Source: Halisarca cf. caerulea (Eukaryota > Porifera > Demospongiae > Chondrillida > Halisarcidae). From it: a stretch of 60,000 bases of DNA. The translations under genes were made by a program, and so were the position numbers. Location: positions 1,473,900 through 1,533,899 of the forward strand of contig CAUJGJ010000263.1 of NCBI GenBank assembly GCA_963170055.1. Direction: 5' to 3'. The notes below the pieces were generated by a model, which ran no database searches, was not told the DNA's origin, and worked only from the letters and a program-made list of their open reading frames with translations. Shown piece by piece: positions 25,364 to 44,620 of this stretch (its first letter is position 1; every line of letters starts with the position of its first letter).

Positions 25364-25429
25364 TTCTCTCCTACTTCGCTTATCACCGGGGCTGCAGTAC
25401 AGGGGGGATTTCCCTGCAAAGCCGGCAAA

Positions 25430-25974
25430 ATGGCCGGCAAGGGTCACGGGTACGGAGCAGTATTCAGGGAATTAGTCACGCGCTATAACTTTAGACTCAT
25501 GATGATCTGTAGTGCTGTTAGTTTTGGAGGGTTGGCTTTTATCTATTACAACCAACAAATTCATCGAAAGTACACGTGTGAGTAAGCTCTTTCTTGTATT
25601 CTACCATAGAGTATCTATGATTCTACTGACTTGCGGCACTGATAAGTTGCACATTGACTCTCTCTTGTGCACCTTTGGAGAACCCATATAATTGTAATAT
25701 ACCAGAATTGGACGATATATTACTAACAAATCAATACTGCCAGTAATTATTGTAGAAGTATTGGTAGGCACAACCATAGAAGTCTGCATGACATTACTTG
25801 GCCATGGCATGCGTCATCTGCATCTTTAGTAATGTACATTAATTTCGAAGTAAACTTTCAACCTTTTAACTGTCATTTGATGCAGACTCCAGAGAAGATT
25901 TTGTTCCAGATTCTTCACTGTCCGAAAAGATTCACAAACTTTTGGTACAGTATGGATTCGACAAGGTTGTTTAA
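25430..25974 (+). CDS. Unidentified 78-residue single-pass membrane protein
   Basis: Two exons, 25430-25577 and 25886-25974, join in phase 1 through a TAC codon to give 78 residues. The start is the ATG at 25430, giving MAGKGHGYG. A hydrophobic stretch at about residues 24-39 (LMMICSAVSFGGLAFIYY) looks like one transmembrane helix with a basic segment before it. A short acidic tail follows (EDFVPDSSLSEKIHKLL). The size and layout resemble small mitochondrial inner-membrane or ER proteins, but I do not recognise the family and assign no function. Support for it being real: good splice signals, the divergent 66-bp spacing from TRMT112, and its fit into the alternating gene order. Confidence -1.
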
Positions 25975-26150
25975 TTCATACAATATTTAAAGGAATTATA
26001 TAGTATTAAATCTACACATACATACCTGTGAGTAGATTAAATGTTTGTACTTGTGTTTAACAGACAACAGATCACAAGCAAAGAGCAAGAACATACAGTC
26101 AAGAAAGAAAACCATAAAACTGATTTACAAACAATAGTTTGTCATTTTGT

Positions 26151-28307
26151 TCATTTTATTTTAGATAGGGCTGTTGCTCTTTTATCTGTATTCTGAAATA
26201 ATCCACGAATCATACTTCGAAATTCGCTTGCTTTCAAACTCTTTGATTTTGGTCCCATCCAATAAGCTACTATTTCCTGAAGGTTGTTGTGCAGGACAAA
26301 GCCCACATCCTCCAATCTTCCCCAGTGCAGGCACCGAGATGGTGCAGTCTCTCGTGACATATGAGCTGACTTAGGACCTTGACTCATTACGAAAACAACA
26401 AAATCGTACAACACGTCTGCCTCTTTAGCACTGATGTCTTCCAGCTCTACTACACCATCTGCAAGCCAGACAATTATGACATCCAATAAACTGGCCAGAC
26501 ATTTCTCCAGAATGGCTGGTGGGAGTGTACCCTCTGCAAGTGAGTGAAAATCCGACACAAACTTCAATGCTTGCTGTAAATACTTGGACAGTAGACTGTG
26601 TCGAATCTCATCTGCACTCGATCCAAGACCTGATGACTTCTTCAAACACTCCAGAATTCCTTCCTTCTCTTTCAGCATTGCGTCCAGGAAGACCTTCTCC
26701 CCTTGGTAACGAAGGATTGGGACTAAATCAACAAAACTCTTTGAGGTAGTTCCTGTGCTCTGTTGCTGGATATGAAGATTGATGTGTGTCAGCTGGTCAG
26801 CCAGGTACAAGTGATTGTTATGATAGACAATGGCAGCTCTTGTGTTCTGCTTGACAAGGTCCCCATGACGGGCTGGCATAATTGACAGATAAAGATCGAC
26901 AAGCAAACGTGCTGATACTGCAGCTTGAGTCTTGTCCAGTGCTTCACTATTGACAGTGGAGACCATTAAATCCGTAAATTCCTTCACAAAGGAACTAATA
27001 AGGCACTGCGGAAAACTGGCAGTCATGGAACTAAGTCCACTCATTGAAGGATCTCTTGTGACAACAGATTCTGCTCCAACTCGAATCAACGTACCTGATC
27101 GAGTAGCAAGGAGTGGCTTCAGAAGACAAGCACGTCCTAGACTAAGCAGCTCTTGATTTTGTTTAACAACGAAGTGCTTATCAGCATCTGAGACATACTG
27201 ACTCAAAGCATTGTAACCGCTGCCCACTAGCTGAAGTTCTACCAGCATTTTCTCAAATCTCTCCAGAGGCACAAATAGTTGGCAGTACTCCTTTAGTAGG
27301 CCATATGAGTGAGGTAAGAGAGGCACAAGAATCCTCTCCTTCAGCATGTTGGTAAGCTTAGGAAACAGAACACCACCCATCTCAGCCATCCATTCCTCTC
27401 TGTGTACTTCTGGTACAACAAATGCGATGTGCTGAAATAGGCACGTTAGGTCTTCAAGGACAGACAGCAGGTGAGCTGAGCCTGACGCAGAAGTCTGCCT
27501 GGTGGAGAGAGACAGGGTTATCTTGTTCCCGTGACCACATTTTTCCAACATCTTCAAGCCAGGCCAAAGAATGAGGGGACTAACTAGCCTGGTACTAATC
27601 AGAGATGAGAAGGACTTAGAATGACCTTTTAGCTTTGAAGCAATTGAGAGAGCATTGAAAAATGATGAATCGGCAGGTTTGCTAAGGACAAGGGAAACAC
27701 TTAGTGATTCATCGACATTTGATGGGCTAGTGGGGCAAGATGACCACATAAATACTTTCGCAGCTTCTTTTGCCAGGGTAGTGTGCAGATTGGACGTACA
27801 TTCTGCAAGCTCTGAAGTCAATGAAGATACGATCTTTGCAGAGGGTATAAGAGACTTGAGAGTTGCTAAAGAATCCCATGCCACTGATACCTCATTAGCT
27901 GCTTCACTTAGAGAGCCAACTTTGGAAATTCTTCCAAACTTTTCGAGCGCTTTGCAAACGCGATCGAGTGATGATACGATTTCGATCAAAAGGTTTGTTT
28001 CCTCTAACTTCTTCCCAATCTCCTGTTTCTTACCAGAAGATTCTAGTAGCTTCACCATTGTATCGTTCTCTATCTGTTGAGAGACTCTGCTGTATTCAAT
28101 TTGAACTTTATCTACCTCTTCTGACAAATCGGCAAGGCCTGAAAAGAAACGGTCAAATTCCTCATAGTTCTGACGTACTAATTGGAGTAAATCCTCCTCC
28201 ACTTGACGAGCTCTAGTCTTTACTTCCTCTATATGGCGTTCTAGCTGCTCACTACTCGCTGTCGAGGATTTTTGAACAATATCTCTTACTAGGCTAATGG
28301 TAGCCAT
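26151..28307 (-). CDS. ZW10: ZW10, kinetochore (RZZ) and ER-Golgi tethering (NRZ) subunit
   Basis: ZW10 works in the RZZ complex at kinetochores, recruiting dynein and checkpoint proteins, and in the NRZ tether for Golgi-to-ER vesicles. The gene is one uninterrupted frame of 718 residues (human 779). The N-terminus is coiled-coil-like (EEVDKVQIEYSRVSQQIEND). The middle contains AAIVYHNNHLYLADQL and FVDLVPILRYQGEKVFLDAM, and the end is FRSMIRGLFQNTDKRATALS, matching the conserved ZW10 C-terminus. I prefer the ATG at 28307 (MATISLVRDIVQKS) because the upstream in-frame extension to 28373 lacks family similarity and overlaps the promoter shared with DZANK1. It is the only intronless gene here. 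Its stop codon lies 176 bp from that of the small membrane-protein gene. Confidence -1.
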   Translation of the reverse strand: MATISLVRDIVQKSSTASSEQLERHIEEVKTRARQVEEDLLQLVRQNYEEFDRFFSGLADLSEEVDKVQIEYSRVSQQIENDTMVKLLESSGKKQEIGKKLEETNLLIEIVSSLDRVCKALEKFGRISKVGSLSEAANEVSVAWDSLATLKSLIPSAKIVSSLTSELAECTSNLHTTLAKEAAKVFMWSSCPTSPSNVDESLSVSLVLSKPADSSFFNALSIASKLKGHSKSFSSLISTRLVSPLILWPGLKMLEKCGHGNKITLSLSTRQTSASGSAHLLSVLEDLTCLFQHIAFVVPEVHREEWMAEMGGVLFPKLTNMLKERILVPLLPHSYGLLKEYCQLFVPLERFEKMLVELQLVGSGYNALSQYVSDADKHFVVKQNQELLSLGRACLLKPLLATRSGTLIRVGAESVVTRDPSMSGLSSMTASFPQCLISSFVKEFTDLMVSTVNSEALDKTQAAVSARLLVDLYLSIMPARHGDLVKQNTRAAIVYHNNHLYLADQLTHINLHIQQQSTGTTSKSFVDLVPILRYQGEKVFLDAMLKEKEGILECLKKSSGLGSSADEIRHSLLSKYLQQALKFVSDFHSLAEGTLPPAILEKCLASLLDVIIVWLADGVVELEDISAKEADVLYDFVVFVMSQGPKSAHMSRETAPSRCLHWGRLEDVGFVLHNNLQEIVAYWMGPKSKSLKASEFRSMIRGLFQNTDKRATALSKIK

Positions 28308-28360
28308 TTTTGCAGTACTAAAGTGGCGGGCTGGCGTAAGTTGGAACAGTATTATTACAC

Positions 28361-28374
28361 GGCACCATGGCAAC
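28361..28374. promoter_or_regulatory. Candidate RFX X-box in the ZW10/DZANK1 shared promoter
   Basis: GGCACCATGGCAAC fits the X-box pattern GTNRCC-AT-GGYAAC, with a perfect right half and a substituted left half. It sits 17 bp upstream of the DZANK1 ATG, inside the 84-bp gap shared with ZW10. RFX factors drive ciliary genes, which suits DZANK1. Assignment is by motif only. Confidence -1.
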
Positions 28375-28391
28375 GTAGGCTATAGGGTAAA

Positions 28392-36091
<7,700 letters not shown>

Positions 36092-36115
36092 AGAAGGATG
36101 CCGTCTTGAGTGAGT

Positions 36116-37236
36116 TTACGCCACTATCATCCACACAGCTGTGATGCCTGTACAGTCAGTGTTGGGATAGTAGACCACATGCATTGTACTACTTTTCGTG
36201 AACATTATGTGCTTTGTTAGTACATGAGAAATGTGCACATCTGTACTTTCACATGTTGTGCACATGTGTGTGCAGTAGTAAGTAGTGCGTGTAGCAAGGA
36301 GTGCTCCAGATCATTGCACACACTCAATATACGTGCATAGTGGACATGCTACTTGTCAGGAACTGTCAGTGCATTTATCAAACATACTATACATCTGGTG
36401 TGTACCTGGTGTGTGTACTGCATCTGGTGTGTGTACTGCATCTGGTGTGTGTACTGCATCTGGTGTGTGTACTGCATCTGGTGTGTGTACTGCATCTGGT
36501 GTGTGTACTGCATCTGGTGTTGGACTGTATCTGGTGTGTGAGCTGTATCTGGTGTGTGTACTGCATCTGGTGTGTGTACTGTATCTGGTGTGTGAGCTGT
36601 ATCTGGTGTGGGACTGTATCTGGTGTGTGGCATTATTGTGTGATAGCTCACTTGATATGGCCAGTGGTGCTACAGTTCCAAACGTCAATGGGGCCACTTT
36701 GTAGACAAAAACTTCACTAGCAAAATACCCAAATGCTAGTACAAATGTGAACAGCGTAAGTTGGCGGATTCTGGATGTGGTAGCAAGGACAGACAGTGGT
36801 ACAGGTAGGCAGTGGTACAGGTGGACAGTGGTACAGGCAGACGGTGGTACAGGTAGACAGTCGTATAAGCAGAGAGGTTCTGTACATGCAGCATGTGCAC
36901 CACACAGTGTTGGTGCATGCAGCTTCACATACTCTCTGTTTCTTGGATTCAGTGCAAACATGAGTCGTATGACAGCTGAAAGAGCAGTCCAAGTGCCGAA
37001 TGCCCTAGAAGCAACACCCGTGGCTGTGGTATGATGACAGAGGAGACAAAGGTGACACTACCAACGGTAGGAGGGGAGAATGCTCCAAGCAACAAGAAGC
37101 ATTCACCTTCATCAGGAGCTAACTTGAATATGTTGTCTCCAATGAATGTTGTACTAGTGTAGCAACGAAGTGTATTGGCTACAGCTGTAACGGCGACCAC
37201 ACCCACCCATACTCGCAATAGTTTGGAGTCCGCCAT
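36116..37236 (-). CDS. ERG28: ERG28, ER scaffold of sterol C4-demethylation
   Basis: Small polytopic ER protein that tethers the sterol C4-demethylation enzymes. Four exons, 37236-37107, 37023-36933, 36770-36652 and 36147-36116, join in phases 1, 2 and 1 to give 123 residues (human 140). MADSKLLRVWVGVVAVTAVA forms the first membrane helix. SRAFGTWTALSAVIRL and LTLFTFVLAFGYFASEVFVY are the conserved helices, followed by TFGTVAPLAIS. The last exon is only 32 nt (ITAVWMIVA and a stop), so the C-terminal tail is shorter than in vertebrates; this exon is the least certain. Intron 3 contains an 18-bp minisatellite. The start lies 144 bp from the first putative AQR ATG, and the stop lies 24 bp from the DZANK1 stop. 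Confidence -1.
36395..36625. repeat. Minisatellite, 18-bp CTGGTGTGTGTACTGCAT units
   Basis: About twelve units in ERG28 intron 3, with GAGCTGTAT and GGACTGTAT variants. Confidence -1.
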
Positions 37237-37380
37237 TTTGAAGGATTAAGCAATACTAGTATTGTACGCTGGCTTCACGTATGGTTTAAAATGGCGCCCT
37301 GCTAGAAAGCTGGACGCACACGTGCTCTGCAGAAGAACGGACTATTCGGATTCGTTTGCATCTGTCAGGAAATCTCAGTC

Positions 37381-40300
37381 ATGGCGCAAGGCCTTGCTGG
37401 AACCCCAGTCGCATTCATGGAAGGTAGTGTATTGTCTTGTACGTTTACCGCTCGTTTAATCGTTTGCCGGGATCTGCGTGTTTTGAAACGTCAGATCATA
37501 GACTCTATCGAGGATGCAGTGGTCTGGTAATGGACAGAAGGTGTGTTTGACGTACTGCAGGATATGTTTTTAATGGTGGGTATCTGTTTTCCTCGTCCAG
37601 AATTTAAGAAGATGTCTAAGGTTGCTAAAAAGGGGAAAAGAAAGTTTGCACCAAAAGTGAGTGGCGAGCAGACCATGTCAGATCGCACCACAGATAACCC
37701 GTGCCTGCAAATTTGGTGTTACATATGTCGTAAAACACTCCTTATATGACTGTATCCTACGTCTTCACAGGGCACTTGGCATTCTCATGAGTTTGGTATG
37801 GACAGTGCACACAGAAGTTCAGCTTGGAGCAATGAGCGATATGTCAGAGTGAGTGGATGGGTCCACCATCTCCGTCTAGCATGCTACATCACCTCACATC
37901 TCCATCTAGCATGCTACATCACCTCACTTCTCCATCTAGCATGCTACATCACCTCACTTCTCCGTCTAGCATGCTACATCACCTCACATCTCCATCTAGC
38001 ATGCTACATCACCTCACATCTCCATCTAGCATGCTACATCACCTCACATCTCCATCTAGCATGCTACATCACCTCACATCTCCATCTAGCATGCTACATC
38101 ACCTCACATCTCCATCTAGCATGCTACATCACCTCACATCTCCATCTAGCATGCTACATCACCTCACATCTCCATCTAGCATGCTACATCACCTCACATC
38201 TCCATCTAGCATGCTACATCACCTCACATCTCCATCTAGCATGCTACATCACCTCACATCTCCATCTAGCATGCTACTTCACCTCACATCAGCATCAGAG
38301 CTTAGGAAAGTCAAGGGGTGTGTCTATCCCAGTTGGTAGCATTCTGCTCTTGACTTGAAATTGAGCAACAATGTCCTTGCATATGTACACGAGTGTGTGG
38401 TTTGCCTCCTTTGTATTTTTGAAACAATGCCCCACCCCCTTTTGACAACTCCTAAATGAAGGCCTGAACATGCTCCAGTCAACATATGTGCTTCACCCCA
38501 AGTAAGGACTGTGTTTGTATGTTCTGTGTTAGAGTGTTGTTCTCGCCTTAGGAATGTGTCGAGAAGTGGAGCAGTCCTCGTTTCAGTGATCCAAAGAGCT
38601 ACGATCCACAGATGACAGTGAGTGTAGCTTGCACATTCTACCAGTGTGAATCTCTTCTTTGTTCTCCGTTTGCATCTAAAATCTCAGCAATTGGTTTGGA
38701 CTACTGTAGCATAGCCACACACTGTACATACATACGTACATTCCTTCATAGCTCTGCAATGTTGATGGTGGTGTTGGTGGTTTTGGTGGTGATGGTGGTG
38801 TTGGTGGTGTTGGTGATGATGTTGGTGATGGTGGTGTTGTTGGTTTTGGTGGTGATGGTGGTGTTGGTGGTGTTGGTGGTGTTGGTGATGATGTTGGTGA
38901 TGGTGGTGTTGGTGGTTTTGGTAGTGATGGTGGTGTTGGTGGTGTTGGTGGTGATGTTGGTGATGGTGGTGTTGGTGGTGTTGGTGGTGGTGTTGTTGTT
39001 GGTGGTGTTGGTGGTGGTGTTGTTGTTGTTGGTGGTGGTGGTGTGGTTGGTGATGGTGGTGTGGAGCTTTTAAAACAACTGTACTGTTTATGCTGAATTT
39101 TACTAGTTTTGCTCTACAAGTCAAACCTCTTTAACACAAACTCCTTAGTATGAAATATCCTCATTGGGAGGCACAAGCCTTGTCCGAGGCCAACTCAAAG
39201 TGTAACATGCAGTACTGTTTGCATGAATTGCTTTTAGGATGAAATTCCAGCACAGTCCTCTGAGTTTCATGTTGAAGAGGTTTAGTTGGGTGTGTACTTT
39301 TTATCACTTAACTCAATTTCTCTTTAATTGAAGATTCCTAGCAAGCTGTACCGAGAAGAACTGCTCCCGTCAAAGTTTTCTCCTTTCAAAATTAAATTTC
39401 TTGAATTCAGTCAGTACCTGGAGAACTATCTCTGGCCGACATTTGACCCCGATCAGTCATCACTGTCACATGTCATCAGCATTGCTGTCATGGTAAACGA
39501 GAAGTTTAGGGAGAGAGTATCAGCTTGGGAGGTGAGTGTGAGAGTGGAGAGGGTGGTGCAGTGGAGGTGAGTGTGAGAGTGGAGAGGGTGGTGTGATGGA
39601 AGAGAGGATGAGAGTGGAGAAGGTGATGTGATGGAAGAGAGGATGAGAGTGGGGAGGGTGATATACTGGAGGTGAGAGTGGGGAGGGTGACGTGATGGCA
39701 GTGAGTGTGAGAGTGGGGAGACATACTGGAAGTATGTTAGAGAGGTTATGGTGGTGTCTTAGGGTAAGCTGCTGAGAGAACAGTGGGAATGGAGTGAAGT
39801 GTGTGTAGTTGTATTGTGTGACATGTTCTGCACTGGTGGACTGTTCCTATCTTCTCTGCAGCCGTTTACTGCTAGTCCAGAGAAATTTCCTTCTCTTTTC
39901 ACAAGAGTCTCTCATGCTGTGCTGGACAAAGAGGTACAAATGAGCTAGTTTGGTTGTTTGAGAGAATTGCTGTTTGAGAAGCAGATTAATGCCACATAAG
40001 TCCTGTTTCTCTATCTCTCTTCCCCTCAGATTAGCATCAAAGAGAAGACTGTCCTTCTGATCTTCCTCATTCATTCCTTCAACAGTTTGGTAAGACATGT
40101 TTGTGGTGTCTAGCGGAGGATGGGGTATGCCTGTGATGGTAATGCATGTGACTCCTGTTTTCTCGTGAATCAATGCACATACGTACATATGCACATGCAT
40201 ACACACACTCACATGTCTCTGCACACATGCACTCACACACACATACATACACGCAGGAAGAGGATCTAATTCGAACACAGGTGCAAAAGATGGTCTCCCT

Positions 40301-40750
40301 CTCCAGCTGGACTTGTTTACTTCCTGTGGGTTGTTTGCACTCACTGTTACACGAGCATGTGACGTGTTGAAGTACAGGTGTGTGTGGTGTGTTTGCAGGA
40401 GAGGAGAGATGAGGAGTTCAAGAGGCACACAAGGTTGAAGAAGTACTGGAATCACATTAACAAGAAAGATGCCAAACTGGACAGTGAGACCAGGGAAAGG
40501 TGGGGATTGGTAGACCAGTAATGGTAGACTGCTGATGGTAGATGCTGATGGTAGTTGATGTCCAGCGTCGTATTTCTTGCTCTGTTACAGAGTTCAGTGG
40601 GAAAGGTCTTTCTTGTCCAAGTTAATAAAGAACTTTTACACTGTTCTCTACTCAATCGATGCTGAAGCTCCTGTTGAACCAGATGTTGTCAACTATTGTG
40701 AACGCTTTCTAGAGTTTGTCATTGATTTAGAAGTGAGGCCTTAGGAGTTT

Positions 40751-40820
<70 letters not shown>

Positions 40821-42160
40821 CTACATACACAGTGACATACATGTTCACAGAACCAAGTACTGCATATACTTCTACACACGGTCTGTCCAGGCCCAGTTGC
40901 CAACACGCAGATTCATCAACACCCTCCTCGATGACCACATGTTTGTTGTGAAGTGTTCTCTGTCAAGCCTCGTGAGGAGGGATCCGGAGGGACACCTGTT
41001 CCACCAGCTCCTGGACAGAGTGAAGTTCTATGCAGGATTTGAGATCAACGACCAAACTGGTACGTATGTAAGTATATATGCTCCTGGTTTTCAGGCAGTC
41101 CTATCAAATATGTGTTTGGCACTTGCTGTCTATGTACAGTGTGTACGTGGCCTCCACAAACAGTGCATTGCAGTGTGTGGTGTGTTGGAGTGCACAGTGT
41201 GTGGTGTGTTGGAGTGTGGAGTGTGTGGTGTGTGGTATATTTTCTACTGTTGTAGGTGCTGCCCTAACCGACCATGAAATGGTAGATCTTCATTACGACA
41301 AGATAATCTCACTCCAGAGGACCTGTTTCAAGCTGTATCCAGAGCTGAGGTCCTTTGCGCTGAGCAATGTAGCCAGCATTGACCAGAGGAAGAGTCTTCT
41401 CAGACATTTTTCACCTCTTTCGTGAGTCCTGAGCATGTGATTGTCATGTGACTATAATGTGACTGATGAGTATGTGACTGTCATGTGGCTATCATGTGAC
41501 TGATGAGCATGTGACTTTCATTTGATGGGTGTGATTTCCATGTTGCTTGTTTAGCCATGAGACCCTACACCAGATTGCTGCCAGTCTGCACCTGGTGGAA
41601 GCAGGAGAGGAAATTCCACCCAAAGTCCTCATAGAGTTGCTGTCGTACAAGCACGAGAGGCGACAATCACAAATCCAGAAATTGAACAACATGCCTGTCT
41701 ACCCAACAGAAGAAGTGCGTGTGTGTGTGTGTGTGTGTGCACACATCATATGCTGTCTCTGGTTCTTTGCATGTGATGAGGGCAGTGGTATCGTTTTACA
41801 GATTTTGTGGGATGAGAACATAGTCCCTAATGACTATTACTATGGCGATGGTTGCCTGGCACTCCCCAAATTGAACCTGCAGTTTCTCACACTTCACGAC
41901 TACCTCCTGAGAAACTTTATATTGTTCCGATTAGAGTCAACATGTGAGTGGGCGGGGGTGGGGATACGTGGGTATGATCTGAATAGGAGGGAGTGTATGT
42001 GCTTGTGTACATACATACGTATGTGTGAATGTGAGAGGATGCTAGTGGTTGGGTGTGGACAGGGATGATGTGAGTGAGCATGAAGATATATACATATTGT
42101 GGACAACCTGTGTGTGTGTGTGTGTGTGTGTGCGTGCGTGCGTGTGTGCATGTGTGTGTG

Positions 42161-42217
<57 letters not shown>

Positions 42218-43556
42218 ACGTGCATGTGTGCGTGCATGCATGAATGTGTACAGTAGGTGTTATGGTGGCCATCTTGTTCACAGATGAGATAAGGCAGGAC
42301 ATTGAAGATGCTGTCAGTCGTCTCAAACCATGGTGAGATTGTGTGGGTGGGCTCCTGTGGTGCTGTGGTGAGATTATGTGGGTGGGCTCCTGCCATGCTG
42401 CAGTGAGATTGTGTGGGTGGGCTCCTGCCGTGCTGTGGTGATGTGTTGTGTACTACTTGACGCCACACAGGGTGACCCCACAGGGAACAACGGAGTTTTC
42501 AGGTTGGGCAAAAATGGCAAATGTGAGTCTTCACGAGATCAGTATCAGAGGAAGACAAGTACTTCAGCTGAACTGTCCACACTACTCTGACAAACACCCA
42601 TTGATGTGTTGCACAACATTTGTTGTTATTGCTCAATGACATATTTTGTCAATACAGTGTACTGTGCATTGTCAGAGTACATGTTATGTGACAGTACAAG
42701 GTTTAGGTATTTTGTGGTCATTTTTGAGTTTGTTTCTAATTTTCTTCAGGCAATTTCTGACTTCTCTATTGTTGAAGTTGTTAAGCCGAATGTCGGTGAG
42801 AGGAAGCCAGCCAGAGTCAGAGCTGATGTGACGCTACAACTAAGTGTGCACCAGTCCGTTAAGGAGGAGTGGGAGGGTGAGTTTGGGGAGGGTGAGTTTG
42901 GGGAGGGTGATGGTGTGCTGTTGGGGAGGGTGATTGGGCCTGCCACCTGAGAGTTGTGGGGTCTTGGTAGGTCATTGTCTAGATGAAGAATTGCCTTTAA
43001 TTTTCAGTTCTTCTTGTGCTCAGCTCTGAGAAAACACGACGTCTGCTTTCTGATCACTTGTCGTCCGTCCACATCGCGTGACACTACACTTGATCTCAAG
43101 TCACAGTTTATACCTCAGGTACGTACATCTCTGGTGTGTCAGTGTTTCTGTAGTACTGTTCAGTGTATTTGTATGTACTGTATGTACTGTGTGTTTGTAC
43201 ATAATATGTACTGTGTGTTTGTGTGTCAGTGTTTGTATAATTCCCACCGGTGTGATGGCAGGTTGGTCTCATGTCAGTGAGGGGGTGTGAGGTGGAGGGA
43301 ATGCTGGACGAGAATGGGAAGGTGATAGAAGAAGGTCCAGAGCCAAAGCCCAAGTTGTCCGGGGACAGCCGCACTTGGAGAGTCTTGTTGGACACCAATC
43401 AGTATCAGATGGACATGGAGAGGACAATGAAAGGAGCAGAGGTGTGTGTGTGTGTGTATGTGTGTGTGTGTGTGTTTGGTGTGTGTGTGTGTGTGTGTGT
43501 ATGTATGTGTGTGTGTCTGTCCATCTGTTTGCATGTGTTTGTTTGAACATATCACT

Positions 43557-43593
<37 letters not shown>

Positions 43594-44562
43594 GCGCGCG
43601 CGCACACACACACGTACAACATGTATCAGTTGACAACTCATGCACTCCACTACTCGGCTGTACAGGATGTTTACAACACATTCAATGTGTTTATGAGGAG
43701 AAGACCCAAAGAGAACAACTTCAAAGTGAGGTCCCACCATCCACAAAACCCTCCCTGCTCCCACCATCCACACAACCCTCCCTTTTTCCCACCATCCGCA
43801 CAACCCTCCCTCTTCCCACCATCCACACAACCCTCCCTGCTCCCACCATCTACACAACCCTCCCTTTTTCCCACCATCCACACAACCCTCCCTCTTCCCA
43901 CCATCCACACAACCCTCCCTACTCCAACCATCTGCACAACCCTCCCTGCTCCCACCATCCACACAACGCTCCCTGCTCCCACCATACACACAACCCTCCC
44001 TACTCCAACCATCTGTACAACCCTCCTTGTACCAATGCTCCTGCTATGTGTTAGGCTGTACTGGAGACCATCCGATTTCTGATGAACACAGAATGTGTGG
44101 TACCGGAGTGGATGCATGATGTGTTGCTAGGATACGGGGACCCTGCTGCTGCTAACTACAAGAGGTACTTTCCCTTGTTGTCATGGTAACATACATGTGT
44201 ACTCTACAGTTCTTTGTACATCACAGCTTTGACAACCGGTTGACATCGCTGGACTGGAATGACACATTTCTTGATCTGAATCATCTTCGATCATGCTTTC
44301 CGGATCACACAATCGAGGTTGTTTGCGATTTTGATTATTGTTTGTGTGTTGTGTGTAAACTGCTGACTCTTGTCCCTCTTAGTGCTCGGGTAACGTGGAG
44401 CCAAGGCCCCCTTACCGATTATCTTTCCCTGTTGCCCGTGGCAACAAACGTCCCCCTCCTGCTGACAACGCAGATGAGGATCAACATGCTATGGAGAAGC
44501 TGTTGATGGTGGAACCCTACTCTACTCCTAACAGAGGACCTTACCCCTACAACCAGCCCAAG

Positions 44563-44620
<58 letters not shown>

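Noticed and set aside
37868..38290. Regular 30-bp repeats suggestive of a CRISPR-like array
   Set aside because: There are no unique spacers; units are contiguous and the setting is a eukaryotic intron.
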